Shown: positions 9,715 to 21,337, numbered from the stretch's first letter. The stretch is DNA of 64,000 nt from Plasmopara viticola (GCA_001695595.3 MBPM02000007.1:1612001-1676000), one strand, 5' to 3'. Notes: generated from the letters alone by a model not told the origin. Numbers and translations: made by a program.

Positions 9715-12700
9715 TCAAATATCTAAAGGCATCGTATCAATTCCATCGCTTAAAGTTCTCCGTTTATCATAATAGTAGCCGATTCCGTTTTTAGTTTGAG
9801 TATAGGTAATCACTCTTGATGACGAGTTATCGATTCTAAATCCTCGGTTTTCAGCTTTCAATACTATTTTATTTTCAAATACCGATTGAAACCCATCTGG
9901 TGATGAGATAACCTCATTTCTAGCTTTTTGAACGCATTTGCTTGATACTTTAAATGTATTATTAGCATCTGGTTCATAGCAAATATAATTTTTTGATGAT
10001 AAGCTGACCATAGCGTTTCCGCGCGTTCCTCTTTAAATAAACCTGCTTTTCGTTAATCAAACGATTTATGAGTATCTCTTGGAAACCAGTTATTCTTATC
10101 AGCTTCATACTCTTCTTTAAGTTCTGGTTTGATCAAATTTGGAAATGGATTTTCATTACTGAAGGAAATGTAAGCGCTATCAGTATCCATTTCAAGATAT
10201 TGAAAGTTTGAACGATCGATGCATCTGTCAATGAGATCATAATAGAATTGCAGCATACGTAATTTGGTTAATTGATAAATAGCAATAGATACATGAATTG
10301 GATTGTTACGACTAAGTTTACGTTTGTTTTTCTTAATTTCGAAATTATCATCAATTTTATCTACATGATGGAATGTACAAGCTTCCAACTCAGAGTGTAA
10401 ATCCTCCTCATTATCAACATATTTGATTGATTTATGTTTTGTCTTATCCATACCAGATCTACCAAAAGCGCTATCACCCACGAGCTTCATCATCATCTTT
10501 TCAGCAATACAAGCTTTGTTTGGGTCTTGATCTCCTTCATGTCTAGCATCTGATACTTCGTTTTCAAATCGTTTAAATGGAGTGTAACTTGATGCTTTGA
10601 TGAAAGAATATGATTTTGTAATTATCAATCCATGTTCTAAATACCATTTCAATAACGGCGTATAGAAAAGATTTCAGTTCCAAAGTAACTAATAATGAGT
10701 TTACGAGATTTGCTTGCGTAGGATTCTTTAGCTTTACGTCTCGTTTCGTTGTAATCAAACATATGGTCACCGATTGAAGCTTTGTTTGATGGATCAATCT
10801 CCGTATTCTTAAAAATTGGAGTCATCTCACTAAAGTAGTCTTTAGAATGCTGTGGAGTTACAATATCACATTCAAGAAACAAATAGTTTATCTGCTTTAA
10901 TATCGTTAATCATTTCATCATATGGTCCAAAAGTTGTGAATCTTTCACAAGGCATTTCATTTCCTAGACAACAAAGGTACAAAGCGTGAGCATCATAACC
11001 AATTACTTTTTAAACGAATTTGCCTCCTCTAATTCTTGTTTCGTTTGATTTAGCATATCTAGTAAAGATAATACTTGGACCTCCAACGATGTTTTCTTTC
11101 ATTTTATAGTAAATCTCTTTGTATTCCTCATCAATTTGATAAATAACTTTATTAGGGTTCGTTTCAACGTTTTAACTCTCGAAAACATTCAATTGACATT
11201 CTTTTTCTATTTACATTACAATTAATACAAGTCATCGTAATATTACCATCAATATGACCTAATGTATTATCGAGTCTATCAGCGGAAACATCCTTGTCAT
11301 GAAGAATTCAACCGCAATGACTACATGAATAATTTTGGTTATTAAGGATGGTATTTAAATGAAGTAAGCCCATATCATATTCTCTGTTTTTGACTGTATC
11401 TTGGAATTTATATCCATTCATTTTATTATTAGGAAACTTGAACTCTTCCCCATGATTCTGTTTGATTGTCAAATTACTAAATGATGTTTGATACATGATT
11501 TTTTCAGCTAATCCAGGTAATGATAATCCATCAGTAAACATATCTAAAGCTACATCTAGATTATTATACCAAATGAGTAAATCTACTAAAGTCTTCATTT
11601 GATTATGGTTCCAAAGAATTTGATTCGTTCATAAGCATCATCAGAGATTTAATATAATCTTGATTTGAATGTGTCATTAAATGCTTCTTTGCTAGGTAGT
11701 CCTTCGCTTAAGTTTTAAAAAAAATATAAGTAAGAATATGGAAAGATTTCTTTACCAAGCCCACATAGTATTAGCAGAACGATTAGGATCATATAGGATT
11801 TTTTTAACATATCCTTCTATATTTTTAGATCGATTAAAACTAATCATTCTATATAAACGTTTATGACCACCACCTCGGTGTTTTACAGTAATCTTACCTT
11901 GATTATTTTTTCCATTAGAACGTTGAAAACCTCTTGTTAAGGATTTAATTTTAAAAATTCGAGATAAATTATTTTTTTTAATAAAAATGTTTGATGTTGG
12001 GATGGGGTTATTGGATTTTTTTTTTTCTACCATTTTATATTGTATTTTAGATAACTATCATAAGAGCAAGGACTAAGGTAATTAATAATATCTAAGAACT
12101 TTAAATTACCAACAGTTAGACACCCATAGCCAGTTAATTTGATTGATTCCGCTTTCTTATAGTCGATTAATGCTAAATACTCCTTTTTAATCAGATTAAT
12201 ATTATATTTACCGAAATTAAAACCAACTATAGGAACTACAGAACACATCTTATTCAAAGTTTTAAGATCATTATCATATGATTTGATGATATTATCAACA
12301 TTTTCTTTCGTTGATTTATAGATACTTTGATATCAGCTTTTCTTTGATTACTAGAGATAGTCAGAGGTTCAAACTTCTCAAGATTTGATTTAGCGATTAA
12401 TTCTTGTTTGATTAGCAATGTATCATAGAACCCTTTGATTAAATTAGTTGGATTTTCATTAATGAGACATATAATTTCATTTTTAAAACTATCATTGATT
12501 GAGACTGAAATAAAATGTGTTCATTATCAAACGTTGTTGATTCCCCTTTTGAAGTCCTGTTTGACTAAGCATACTTTCGAAATCATATACAATTGATTCT
12601 GTTAGATAGTGATCGATGCTTTTAATATCGTATTTGTTTAATAAACGTTTTATTGTATTTTCATTTGGGATATAGGCTTTTGGTTCCTTGCAAAAACTAT

Positions 12701-12745
12701 CTAATGCCTCATCCTGATATTTGTTCCTTTAATGATCTTTGATTT
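9715..12745 (-). pseudogene. Protein-primed family B DNA polymerase, most complete copy, broken
   Basis: Minus strand. Exonuclease segment near 12580, CSVVPIVGFNFGKYN (12200-12257), a mitochondrial insert (11769-12044), LSLPGLAEKI (about 11510), the Cys-rich insert (about 11230-11350), YDAHALYL-type motif A near 10990, then a 199-codon open piece (10053-10652) with KLVGDSAFGRSGMD and YLEMDTDSAYIS, the Asp-x-Asp catalytic motif C, and the C-terminal piece 9715-10011. In the motif B-like string the usual Asn is Asp (GDSAFG). At least five frame breaks separate the pieces, so no full enzyme can be made. Units 3 and 4 lack this palm region. Confidence 0.85.
11769..12044 (-). other. rpl2: NUMT: mitochondrial rpl2 5' fragment inside polymerase gene
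   Basis: The minus strand from ATG 12033 reads [14 protein letters not shown] and then [34 protein letters not shown] and ILYDPNRSA, which is ribosomal protein L2 as encoded in oomycete mitochondrial DNA, first 90 or so residues. Both junctions are visible against unit 1: the shared CCCACATAG (to 11768) and TTTTAGATAACTATC (from 12045) flank 276 bp here but only 42 bp of polymerase sequence in unit 1. It is a fragment without its downstream half, so not a working gene. Confidence 0.85.
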
Positions 12746-12747
12746 TT

Positions 12748-13580
12748 CATAGTTTGAGATTGACTCAAGGTAATACTTGTCCGTTTATGATTTCATCGGC
12801 TGCTGCGTCGTGTGGATTAGTCAATGTTCCAGCTGCTAATGCTTCAATTTTAACCCTAGCTTGGGGCGTTATGGGTAGTTTTTTTTTACTACTACTGCCA
12901 CTGCTGGTAATTATTATCTATATAGTACATGTCGACTACATATTCCATTCTATAATTTGCAACCTGAAAAGGAGCTACAACTTGTGTGAATAATCCTAAA
13001 CAACTGTCAAGTATCTAGTTTATTTCGTTCAATTATCTAAAGGACAAGCAGGAGCCGGTGTTTCCACTACTGGGCCTCAAAATGCAAATTTCAGTCTCCA
13101 ATTATCGGGAACTCTTAAAAATGTTAAATATGTTGCCTTGATCCCATTCGCTAATACTGCTAGTGGTAATTTTGCGACTGCTACAGTAGACTAGGCAGCT
13201 AGTCCGCTCAATTCAGCTCCATGGACATGCCAATCTGGTTCATTGATTACTAATTTCAATGTTCAAATCGGTAGTCAATGGATTTTCAATAATAGTCAAT
13301 CGTATGATTTCAATGCATTCTTAGATGAATTTATTAAAATTGGTTCAATCTATGGAAGTTTAGAACATCAACTAGCTAATGGATTGATTGATGAAGATCG
13401 TTGGGCTTTTGGGCTAAGAATAACGATAGTTGGTGTTAGTCGATTAGCTTCAAAGATATTAGTCAATCTATCCTTGTATCTGGGACTAACAGTTGTGCTC
13501 AAGCTAGTGACCTTATGGCTATTGCCGTGTATGAAAAGAGTTTTGATTTGGATCGTATAACTGGTGAAGTCAATCTTTAA
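12748..13580 (+). pseudogene. Capsid-like virion protein, broken (unit 2)
   Basis: Nearly identical to the unit 1 copy, including the T-tract frameshift near 12880, the TGA-containing junction near 12986 and the TAG after the VALIPFA segment at 13191. From 13243 a frame reads NVQIGSQWIFNNSQSYDFNA and EHQLANGLIDEDRWAFG, here without the stop that units 1, 3 and 4 have at the Trp codon of that block. Ends GEVNL-stop near 13580. Confidence 0.55.
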
Positions 13581-13589
13581 GGAAATGAA

Positions 13590-13750
13590 AAAAAAAATGA
13601 TGCTTTCTTCTTCTTATAGTTTTCTCTATTAGATGCTTTAATTTTTTCCGCACTTTCAATATAATATCGTTTATTATCTTCTCTTTTTTTATCTGCATTA
13701 TCCGAATTATACTGCTTATTATAGAACTTCTTAATACAAAACGGATCCAC
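13590..13750 (-). pseudogene. Short Lys/Asn-rich ORF remnant (unit 2)
   Basis: Minus strand VDPFCIKKFYNKQYNSDNAD and KASNRENYKKKKASF-like end; same position as in the other units. No start codon found. Confidence 0.35.
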
Positions 13751-13774
13751 AATCAAAAATTAATACAAAAAGTG

Positions 13775-14128
13775 AATAGTGTATTTAATAATGGAGATAC
13801 TGTAAGATATAAGCTTAAAAAGTAAACATTTGGTAAAGAGTCCTCTAATTGGTTTAAAACAGTATATCAGGTAGAGGGGCTTGATGGTTTTAAAATTGAA
13901 ATTAAATCTAATAGCAATCGCACCCTTTATAAAGCTCCTAATGATCTTAAGAAGGTTGATGCTGAAAAATCTGATGCAAATATAGAGGGAACACAAGTTT
14001 GGCAAGTTGATAAGATAATTGATCATAAACAGTTAAAAACCGGTAGAAATAAGTATTTGGTAAAGTCGACGAGTTACTTACTTAGAATCAAATCTGAGAC
14101 TGATAATAAGATTAAAATGTCAAACTAA
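13775..14128 (+). pseudogene. Integrase C-terminal domain fragment (unit 2)
   Basis: GDTVRYKLKK then a stop (TAA at about 13824, where unit 1 has Lys), then SSNWFKTVYQVEG, and VWQVDKIIDHKQL ending in a shifted KYLVKS tail. Degraded copy of the fragment at 2993. Confidence 0.6.
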
Positions 14129-14258
14129 GAAAAGGAATATTTTAGAAATATTAGTGATTAATATGGAGCCTACTGTACTGCTTTGAAACCTATTTGCAGA
14201 AATAGCCATTTAAACTTTCGAATATCAGCATACACTTCACTCAAACAAGAAAAGGAAC

Positions 14259-16049
14259 ATGGTGAAGCTCTTCTGTGCGGTGGTTGGGGAGCAGGGGAAC
14301 GCATTCCACGTTGACATCATTGCGAGTGAGTCTGTTGGAGATTTGAAAAAGGCGATCAGAGAGGAGGAAAAGTATGATTTCGCAGCGAGCAAGCTGGAGC
14401 TGTTCCTCGCCAAGAAAGGCAGCGAGTGGTTGACCCAGAAGCAGTTGGAAGGAGGAATTAGTGACACGAGTGATTTCAAGCCATTGAAGGTTGTGGCAGC
14501 CCCGCTTCAGTTGGTTGGCTTGTCGGAGAAAGATGTTGCGTTCGGACTCACGATGGAGGATGTCGAGACGATGAACACCCCTATTCACGTGTTGGTGGTG
14601 GTTCCGACCGACGATACAGAACGAAATGCAAAACCACGGAGAGCGGAAGCCATCGATTCTCGTCAATTGGGTGAATTGGGCGCATTGGCACAGCATCTCA
14701 ACGGTGCCAAGGTGGGGACATTATTGGATACTCCAAAGGAAATCTTTGGGACACGCTTGCGCAATAGGTTGTACATTCGACAGGAGTATTTGGACCTCTA
14801 TGACATCATCAGTCACAAATTAGTGTCAGATCGTTCGATCTGTAGGATTCTCGTTATCGGCAGTCCTGGTATCGGCAAGTCGGTGTTTGGTATTTTCTTA
14901 CTACTTTCATTTATGTTGCAGAAAAAGGATATTGCTTACGGCCCGCTTAATCATTCACCGATCTACTTCAGTTGGGACAACAAGACGGGTGGTTACGAGG
15001 TTTCGGATACGCCGCGTCCTAAGAGGACCTATAATGGTCTTTTTGATGGAAACGCATCGGACGAAGCCTTTCACTTTGGCATTTCGAATTGTGCGTTTGT
15101 GTTTGCCAGTCCACGCACAAAGAATTACAACGAGTTTGTCAAGGAGGATTGCTTTAAGGTGTATATGAATCCATGGACCAAAGTTGAATGCCAGCGATTA
15201 GCGGATGCAATTCACGCAGATGATGATGAGTGGCTACGGAGATATAATCTCGTCGGTGGAAAACCAAGATTTTTGTTTTCATCATTTGCCCCTTTTGATG
15301 ACTTGGTTGCAAGTGTGAAGGATGACATTCCGAAGGGCATCGCTGACTTGGAGACCCAAGTTGAGCTATACGTGGCGAAAGCATTTGATGACCGGATGAA
15401 GCACTCTTTGTTCAACCTGTATCGCGAAAAGAATGCACCCAGTCGATCATATTTGACGTATTCATCTTTGGTAGTCGAGGCTATGATTAGCGTTCGTTAT
15501 AATATTCAATCAGCAGCTAGAACTCGTTCGTTGTTGCGCACAACAGAGCCGAATTTACAAGCGTGGCGAGGCAAAGAATTGATAAAATTCTTGTTGCAAG
15601 ACCTTGCAACCAGCACGTTCGAAATGAAAGTACTTGAAGGAGACAATGCCGGAGCCATCACCGAATATGGTCCATTGAATGCAGCATCCAAGATCGTTGA
15701 AGCATCCTCCGAAATCCAGAATGAATTGGTGCTGAACATCCCGCTTTTGAAGATCTTTCCAGCCATTGATGCTGTGCTGGTTGTACCAGATGATCGTCGT
15801 ATTATTCACGCCCAGGCGACAGTGAGCACAGCTCATCCCATCAGATATCAACGCTTGAAGGATGTCTATCAGCATTTGACGCAGCGCCAAGAATTTCAAG
15901 GATACGAGCAAATCCTTCTCTATATCGTCTCGAACGACATTTATGACGGTTTTACTGTTCAACCCTACAAAAAAGCGAACGGCAAGAATCGCACGACGAG
16001 AATTGACATCAACCTGACACAATATGTTGGAAAGATCATTCGGCAATGA
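14259..16049 (+). CDS. CRN2: Crinkler, LFLAK header + NTPase + REase-like
   Basis: 596 codons, intact. Header starts [20 protein letters not shown]; the segment before LFLAK is REEEKYDFAASK, unlike CRN1. HVLVVVP, a basic NAKPRR patch, GSPGIGKS and the [10 protein letters not shown] / HAQATVS core are all present. The stop is TGA, as in CRN4; CRN1 and CRN3 have TAG. Upstream, TTCACTCAAACAAGAAAAGG (14228-14250) just before the ATG is shared by CRN2, CRN3 and CRN4 and may hold the transcription start. The middle ([18 protein letters not shown]) is of the CRN1 type. Confidence 0.93.
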   Translation: MVKLFCAVVGEQGNAFHVDIIASESVGDLKKAIREEEKYDFAASKLELFLAKKGSEWLTQKQLEGGISDTSDFKPLKVVAAPLQLVGLSEKDVAFGLTMEDVETMNTPIHVLVVVPTDDTERNAKPRRAEAIDSRQLGELGALAQHLNGAKVGTLLDTPKEIFGTRLRNRLYIRQEYLDLYDIISHKLVSDRSICRILVIGSPGIGKSVFGIFLLLSFMLQKKDIAYGPLNHSPIYFSWDNKTGGYEVSDTPRPKRTYNGLFDGNASDEAFHFGISNCAFVFASPRTKNYNEFVKEDCFKVYMNPWTKVECQRLADAIHADDDEWLRRYNLVGGKPRFLFSSFAPFDDLVASVKDDIPKGIADLETQVELYVAKAFDDRMKHSLFNLYREKNAPSRSYLTYSSLVVEAMISVRYNIQSAARTRSLLRTTEPNLQAWRGKELIKFLLQDLATSTFEMKVLEGDNAGAITEYGPLNAASKIVEASSEIQNELVLNIPLLKIFPAIDAVLVVPDDRRIIHAQATVSTAHPIRYQRLKDVYQHLTQRQEFQGYEQILLYIVSNDIYDGFTVQPYKKANGKNRTTRIDINLTQYVGKIIRQ

Positions 16050-16204
16050 ATCATTATACCAACGTTCTGAAGCACCATGCAATCAACTACTTGAACTTAT
16101 ACCCGTCGAGCTCATTCCTATTGAAATTTTTACTGCGATGATGCTCGCTGCTGCGACTACGATGACTACTGCGAAGTACTCCGTGTCGCAGACCAAAGGA
16201 GCAG

Positions 16205-16540
16205 TGTGATGATGCTTGCTGCTGACTACGATGACTACGTGCGATGATGAAGATGCTACTTGCTGCTGATGATGAAGATGCTATTATATCTTTGTTTGCT
16301 CCCAGTTCTTGCGCTACTACTATTTGTAATGCTATCAATATAGAATCAAACGATTGTGTTGGAAACGATCCAATCAATAGCCAATCAAGCGCGACTCGTC
16401 CTCAGAGACTTTCGGAATCGTCTGAGACTATTTGGAATAGCCAAGTCGTCCTCAGAGACTTCCGGAATCGTCTGAGACGATTTTGGAATAGCCAAGTCGT
16501 CCTCAGAGACTTTCGAAATCGTCTGAGACCGCGAACCTTT
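16205..16540 (+). repeat. CRN2 downstream region with about 50-bp tandem repeat x3
   Basis: GATGATGAAGATGCT-type stretch at 16205-16285, then three copies of the GAGACTTTCGGAATCGTC unit (16397-16530). Same layout as after CRN1 but with one repeat more. Confidence 0.6.
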
Positions 16541-16541
16541 A

Positions 16542-16954
16542 TTGCAAATCTGCTCAACAGCTACCACCTTTTCAACTACTACAACTACTACAACAATGGT
16601 GATGTACCACGCGATCGTAGCGACCAAGGTTGGCACTGTTACGTGCGCTCACTGTGAGCGCAAGGTTACAGCCCCGCCCGGTTCGACGGCGTATTGTGTG
16701 AATCGTCGCAACAATTTGTCGCCCGAGTTCGGCTGGGTGTGGCTCCACAGCCGCGAGCAACGTTTGATTATGCTCCTTCGCGAGCGCAAGTCGCATTGGC
16801 CGATATAATTGAGCGCATTCAAGAGGAGGCCGTGGGTGATGTTAATGAGACCATAAACAATCTCGCGATTGCCACGAGTGACGAGGAAGTGGAAGTCGAG
16901 GCTGACTATCCACGTGAAGAAGCCGAGGATAGTCCAAGCTCCATCCTCGCGTGA
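16542..16954 (+). CDS. Small CxxC-type ORF with acidic tail (unit 2)
   Basis: ATG 16596 (or 16542) gives MVMYHAIVATKVG and CAHCERKVTAPPGSTAYC; the second frame gives PRATFDYAPSRAQVALADI, IERIQEEAVGDVNE and an acidic end ATSDEEVEVEADYPREEAE to the TGA at 16952-16954. Splicing GTGAAT (16697) to CACAG (about 16749) would join both in phase 0 by removing about 53 nt. Two Cys pairs would be needed for a zinc ribbon: the first CxxC is clear, the second is CVNR, one base from CVNC. Function unknown; position behind CRN is conserved in all four units. Confidence 0.45.
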
Positions 16955-17053
16955 TTTCACATCTCTAAATTCCCATGACAATGGCCCTTCTCACTATCAT
17001 AATCAATAATACAATATCACTGGACTCATCTCTTTCTACATCACTTTTATTGC

Positions 17054-17123
17054 AAACATTAGCTCAGTTGGTTAGGCGCTCGATCTACAAGCCGAAGGTC
17101 GTTAGTTCGATACCATGTTTTTT
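17054..17123 (+). other. tRNA-like remnant (unit 2)
   Basis: Same D-arm and T-arm words as at 6237, with T-arm TTAGTTCGATACC. Non-canonical anticodon and acceptor stems. Confidence 0.45.
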
Positions 17124-17626
17124 TATTTTTGCCAACACTGGCACACCATCGCCGCACCACAGCACCATCATAACGAGCAGCACCTTTCACACGAGCAGTA
17201 TCGTCAGCCCACCATCATAATGAGAAGCACCATCAATCCCCCATAGCCACGAGCAGCACCATCAACACGAACACCATCACCACGTCACCGCTGCACCGCT
17301 GCACCACCACGGTAAATCAAAAAGCATCACAACACAGAATAAGGAACCACGAAAAGCAACACGATACGCGACACCTACAGCAACACCATCAGCACGTACA
17401 TGGTACCACCAACGTATGCACAGGACCGTGCCTCTCCATCGGACTGCGACGGAGTGCAAGCAGTCGACGCGCGCGCGATCACCCGACAGTAGCTGTCCCT
17501 GACACTTGGTTTGTTCACAAACAAAAAAAGTGAGCTGTGTTGTGCCACACAACCACACAACCCAAGTGTGACACGGATGAAATTCAATTCAAAATCAGAC
17601 ACTTTAAAATCAGGCAATTCAAAATC
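17124..17626. repeat. CAC-rich low complexity, cargo module right part (unit 2)
   Basis: Same CACCATCA-rich sequence as in unit 1, ending in two or three ATTCAAAATCAG words at 17580-17625. No gene seen. Confidence 0.5.
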
Positions 17627-17800
17627 ATGTTCCAATACCGACTCCATTAATTGTAAAAGAAGCTAAAATATTACTAACAGCATTCATTTCATTGTTAACA
17701 AGACTACAGATTAAATAATATGAGCTAATAGGATTAATTTGAGGTGTAATATTACTAGTTACGCTATTGCTTGCACTTTGTCGCAGTCCGTTGGAAGTAT
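17627..17800 (-). pseudogene. Penton-like fragment (unit 2), truncated
   Basis: Minus strand TSNITPQINPISSYYLICSL, VNNEMNAVSNIL and ending at INGVGIG, where the cargo-side repeat cuts it. Shorter than the unit 1 copy. Confidence 0.4.
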
Positions 17801-17823
17801 TTTTTGGTTACAAAAGATATACA

Positions 17824-18592
17824 ATGTTTCCAAGCTCTAGAAATATAACAGAATTTAATAATAAAAGAGATGCTCTGATAAAGCGATTGCATTTACAAGC
17901 TTCTATTAAAAATAAAAAAATAAAAAATATAAAGATGCTTCGGTATTTGATGGGACGTTTGCTTTGCCCGTGATAAATTCGATTGGAACTTAAACGGAGC
18001 AAGTTCCTTCTCCTGCTCCTCCTACCTCAAATCAAACGATTGGAACGCAGATGAGAATTCTTCGACAAGCAAGCGTGAGGTCTCAGGGCTCTGTTCGCCC
18101 ATCTACAAGAGATTCATCAACTGATACAGCTTTCTTTCAAGAAGAAAATGCTCAAACACAAAATAGATTTCTTCAAGAGCATAGGGATACAATAAATCAT
18201 TCAAATAATATCATTTTTCAACAGAACACAGAGATGAATGTATTACGAGAACAAATCAATGAGATGACTCAATAGTTCACTCAAGAATATCAAAATGCTG
18301 AAAATCAATTCAATCAACTATTGCATGAACACCGTTTATCTCATCATCAATTCAATTAATTAAAGCTAGAATTTGAATTAGGAAGACAATTATTTCTAAA
18401 ATTCAAACAGCTTACGATAATACAATGGAAGAAGGTAGTATTAATTTGGAAGAGTTAGATAATCTAAAAAAAGACTACGCTATGGGAGAAGAACTATATA
18501 ATACGCTTAAATCTGCGTATGAATGTCTACAAAAAGAAGCAGAATATCATTTCACATTTCTCACATTTGAATTTTGAACATAAATGATCAAT
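17824..18592 (+). pseudogene. Coiled-coil ORF, broken (unit 2)
   Basis: ATG 17824 MFPSSRNITEFNNKRDAL; the same frameshift after KNKKIKN and the same TAG after NEMTQ (18273) as in unit 1, then NAENQFNQLLHEHRLSHH and a C-terminal LYNTLKSAYECLQKEAEYH. The end touches the polymerase N-terminal fragment of the next unit tail to tail. Confidence 0.5.
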
Positions 18593-20325
18593 ATTCGTAA
18601 TTAACATGGCATGTCCGTTATGATCTAAAATATTGATTAAATTGTCGAATTCTGCTGTTGATGCTCTAATACATTTAACTACTTCAATGATTACATCCAT
18701 TTGATATACTTCAATTCAAAGTTTAAATATTTGCTCTAATTTATCAAAATTATAGCTATCAACTCCCTTGAAATCCTTTAACAATTTAAATGTATATGTA
18801 ATCTTTTTGTATTCACAGTATGTTCTAAAGTTTTTTTTAGCTAAAGCAACACAATCTCTAGGGTCTCTTTTTTCATAATATAAATGATAACCGATACAAT
18901 AAAAAATACATTTCCCATCAGATTTAGGAAAATTAATCTTTGCTTGTAATCTCCTGATAACATCAGGCATTTGGCTATTTTCAGATCCGATCAAATAGTT
19001 TCGTTTGTAAATGAAAGCTAACATTGAAATGATCTCTTTGACTCTTCATTGAGAGTTTGGTCCCGATATTTTATCGCAGAAATCATTAGATCTCATTCTA
19101 TCTAATAATGAATTTCTCATCCTCCGATCATTTACTTTAATCCGCTTATCAAATAGAAACGTTTTGGGTGATGAATGAAATTCCATCTCTTCATCATCTA
19201 AGTTTATCTTGGAATTTATATCCGTTCATTTTTTTATAAGGAAACTTGAACTCTTCCCCATGATTCTGTTTGATTGTTAAATCACTAAATGATGTTTGAG
19301 ACATTATTTTTTCAGCTAATCCAGGTAATGATAATCCATCACTAAACATATCTTATTCAAATCTTTTGTATAATTTTGCTTATTCTTTAATAGCTGTTAC
19401 AAATGGAGCTACATCTAGATTATTATACCAAATGAGTAAATCTTTTAATGTCTTCATTTGATAATGGTTCCAAATAAATTTGATTCGTTCATAAGCATCA
19501 TCAGAGATTCCATTTCATCTTGATTTGAATGTGTCATTAAAAGATTCCTTTTCCAAGCCCACATAGGCATCTGATTTTTATCTTCACATTTACAACCTCT
19601 AGTATAAGCTTTTAGATAACTATCATAAGAGCAAGGACTAAGGTAATTGATAATATCTAAGAACTCTAAATTACCAACATCCAGACACATATAGTCAGTT
19701 GATATAATTGATTTCACTTTCTTATAGTCGATTAATGCTAAATACTCCTTTTTAATCAGATTAATATCATACTTACCGGAATTAAAACCAACTATAGGAA
19801 CTACAGAACACATCTTATTTAAAGTGGCAAGACCATTACATATGATTTGATGATATTATCAACATTTTCTTTAGTTAATTTTTTAGAGACTTTGACATCA
19901 GCTTTTCTTTGATTAATAGAGATAGTCAGAGGTTCAAACTTCTCAAGATTTAATTTAGCGAATAATTCTTGTCTGATTCGCAATGTATCATAGAAATCTT
20001 TGATCAAATTAGTTGGATTTTCATTAATGAGACATATAATTTCATTTGTTAACCTATCATTGATTGATACTGAATTTGGAATGTGTTCATTATCAAAAGT
20101 TGTTGATTTCCCTTTTTGGAGTCCTGTTTGACTAAGCATACTTTCGAAATCATATGCAATGAATTCTATTAGATGGTGATCAATGCTTTTAATATCGTAT
20201 TTGTTCAATAATCGTTTCATTGTATTTTCATTTGGGATAGGCTTTTGGTTCCTTGCAAAAATTATCTAATGTCTCATCCTGACATTTGTTTCTTTTTATG
20301 ATTTTAAATTTTTTAATAGTTTGAG
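18593..20325 (-). pseudogene. DNA polymerase B with permuted pieces (unit 3)
   Basis: Reading right to left: exonuclease with AYDFESML (20150), CSVVPIVGFNSGKYD (19790), SLPGLAEKI (19310), MNGYKFQDK (19205), and directly after it EMEFHPSPKTFLFD, GSENSQMPDVI and FPKSDGKCIFYCIGYHL (18910), which are N-terminal. In the intact order the N-terminal block would come first, as at 26620-27552 after the terminal repeat. The palm and C-terminal parts are missing. Several stops. Confidence 0.75.
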
Positions 20326-20326
20326 A

Positions 20327-21153
20327 TTGACTCAAGGTAATACTTGTCCGTTTATGATTTCATCGGCAGCTGCGTCGTGTGGATTACTCAATGTTTTAGC
20401 TGCTAATGCTTTAACTTTAACCCTAGCTTGGGGCGTTATGGGTAATTCTTTGATTACGACTGCCACTGCTGGTAATTATTATCCATATAGTACATGTCGA
20501 CTATATATTCCATTCTATGATTTACAACCTGAAAAGGAGCTACAACTTGTGAATAATCCTAAAAAACTGTCAAGTATCTAGATTATTTCGTTCAATTATT
20601 CAAAGGACAAGCAGGAGCCGGTGTTTCCACTACTGGGCCTCAAAATGCAAATTTCAGTCTCCAATTATCGGGAACTCTTAAAAATGTTAAATATGTTGCC
20701 TTGATCCCATTCGCTGATACTGCTAGTGGTAATTTTGCGACTGCTACAGTAGACCAGGCAGCTAGTCCGCTCGATTCAGCTCCATGGACATGCCAACCTA
20801 GTTCATTGATTACTTTTTTCAATGTTCAAATCGGTAATCAATAAATTTTCAATAATAGTCAATCGTATGATTTCAATGCATTTTTAGATGAATTTATTAA
20901 AATTGGTGCAATCTATGGAAGTTTAGAACATCAACTAGCTAATGGATTGATTGATGAACATCGTTGGGCTTTTGGGCAAAGAATAATGATAGTTGGTATT
21001 AGTCGATTAACTTCAAATTATGATAGTCAATCTATCCTTATATCTGGGACTGACAGTTGTGCTCAAGCTAGTGTCCTCATGGCTATTGCCGTGTATGAAA
21101 AGAGTTTTGATTTGGATCGTTTAACCGGTGAAGTCAATCTTTTAAAAAAATGA
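20327..21153 (+). pseudogene. Capsid-like virion protein, broken (unit 3)
   Basis: First 85 codons open (RLTQGNTCPFMISSAAASCG to NPKKLSSI), then frame change, GAGVSTTGPQNANFSLQL, ATVDQAASPLDSAPWTC, a TAA where unit 2 has Trp (20841), and an open end LIDEHRWAFGQRIMIVGISR to GEVNLLKK-stop at 21153. Less damaged than units 1 and 2: no TAG in ATVDQ and no T-tract shift. Confidence 0.55.
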
Positions 21154-21159
21154 AAAAAA

Positions 21160-21315
21160 TTAAATTGATGCTTTCTTCTTCTTATAGTTTTCTCTACTAG
21201 ATGCTTTAATTTTATCCGCATTTTCAATATAGTATTTTTTATTATCTTCTCTTTTTTTATCTGCATTATCCATATTATATTGCTTATTATAGAACTTCTT
21301 TATACAAAACGGATC
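21160..21315 (-). pseudogene. Short Lys/Asn-rich ORF remnant (unit 3)
   Basis: Minus strand VDPFCIKKFYNKQYNMDNAD...RENYKKKKASI-stop; same as in unit 1. Confidence 0.35.
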
Positions 21316-21337
21316 CACAATCAAATATAATTATAAA

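Larger units (their letters stand above)
9661..18592. mobile_element. Polinton/Maverick-like unit 2 (decayed, carries CRN2)
   Basis: Same order as unit 1 from polymerase to coiled-coil ORF, at an offset of about 10.7 kb. The capsid and polymerase segments are nearly identical to unit 1 down to shared stops, so one is a recent copy of the other or both were copied together. No GIY-YIG or integrase core follows; the coiled-coil ORF runs straight into the rearranged polymerase of unit 3. Confidence 0.7.

Noticed and set aside
11752..12033. A nuclear ribosomal protein L2 gene
   Set aside because: Only the first third is present, it is cut by polymerase sequence, and its AT-rich codons are mitochondrial in type.
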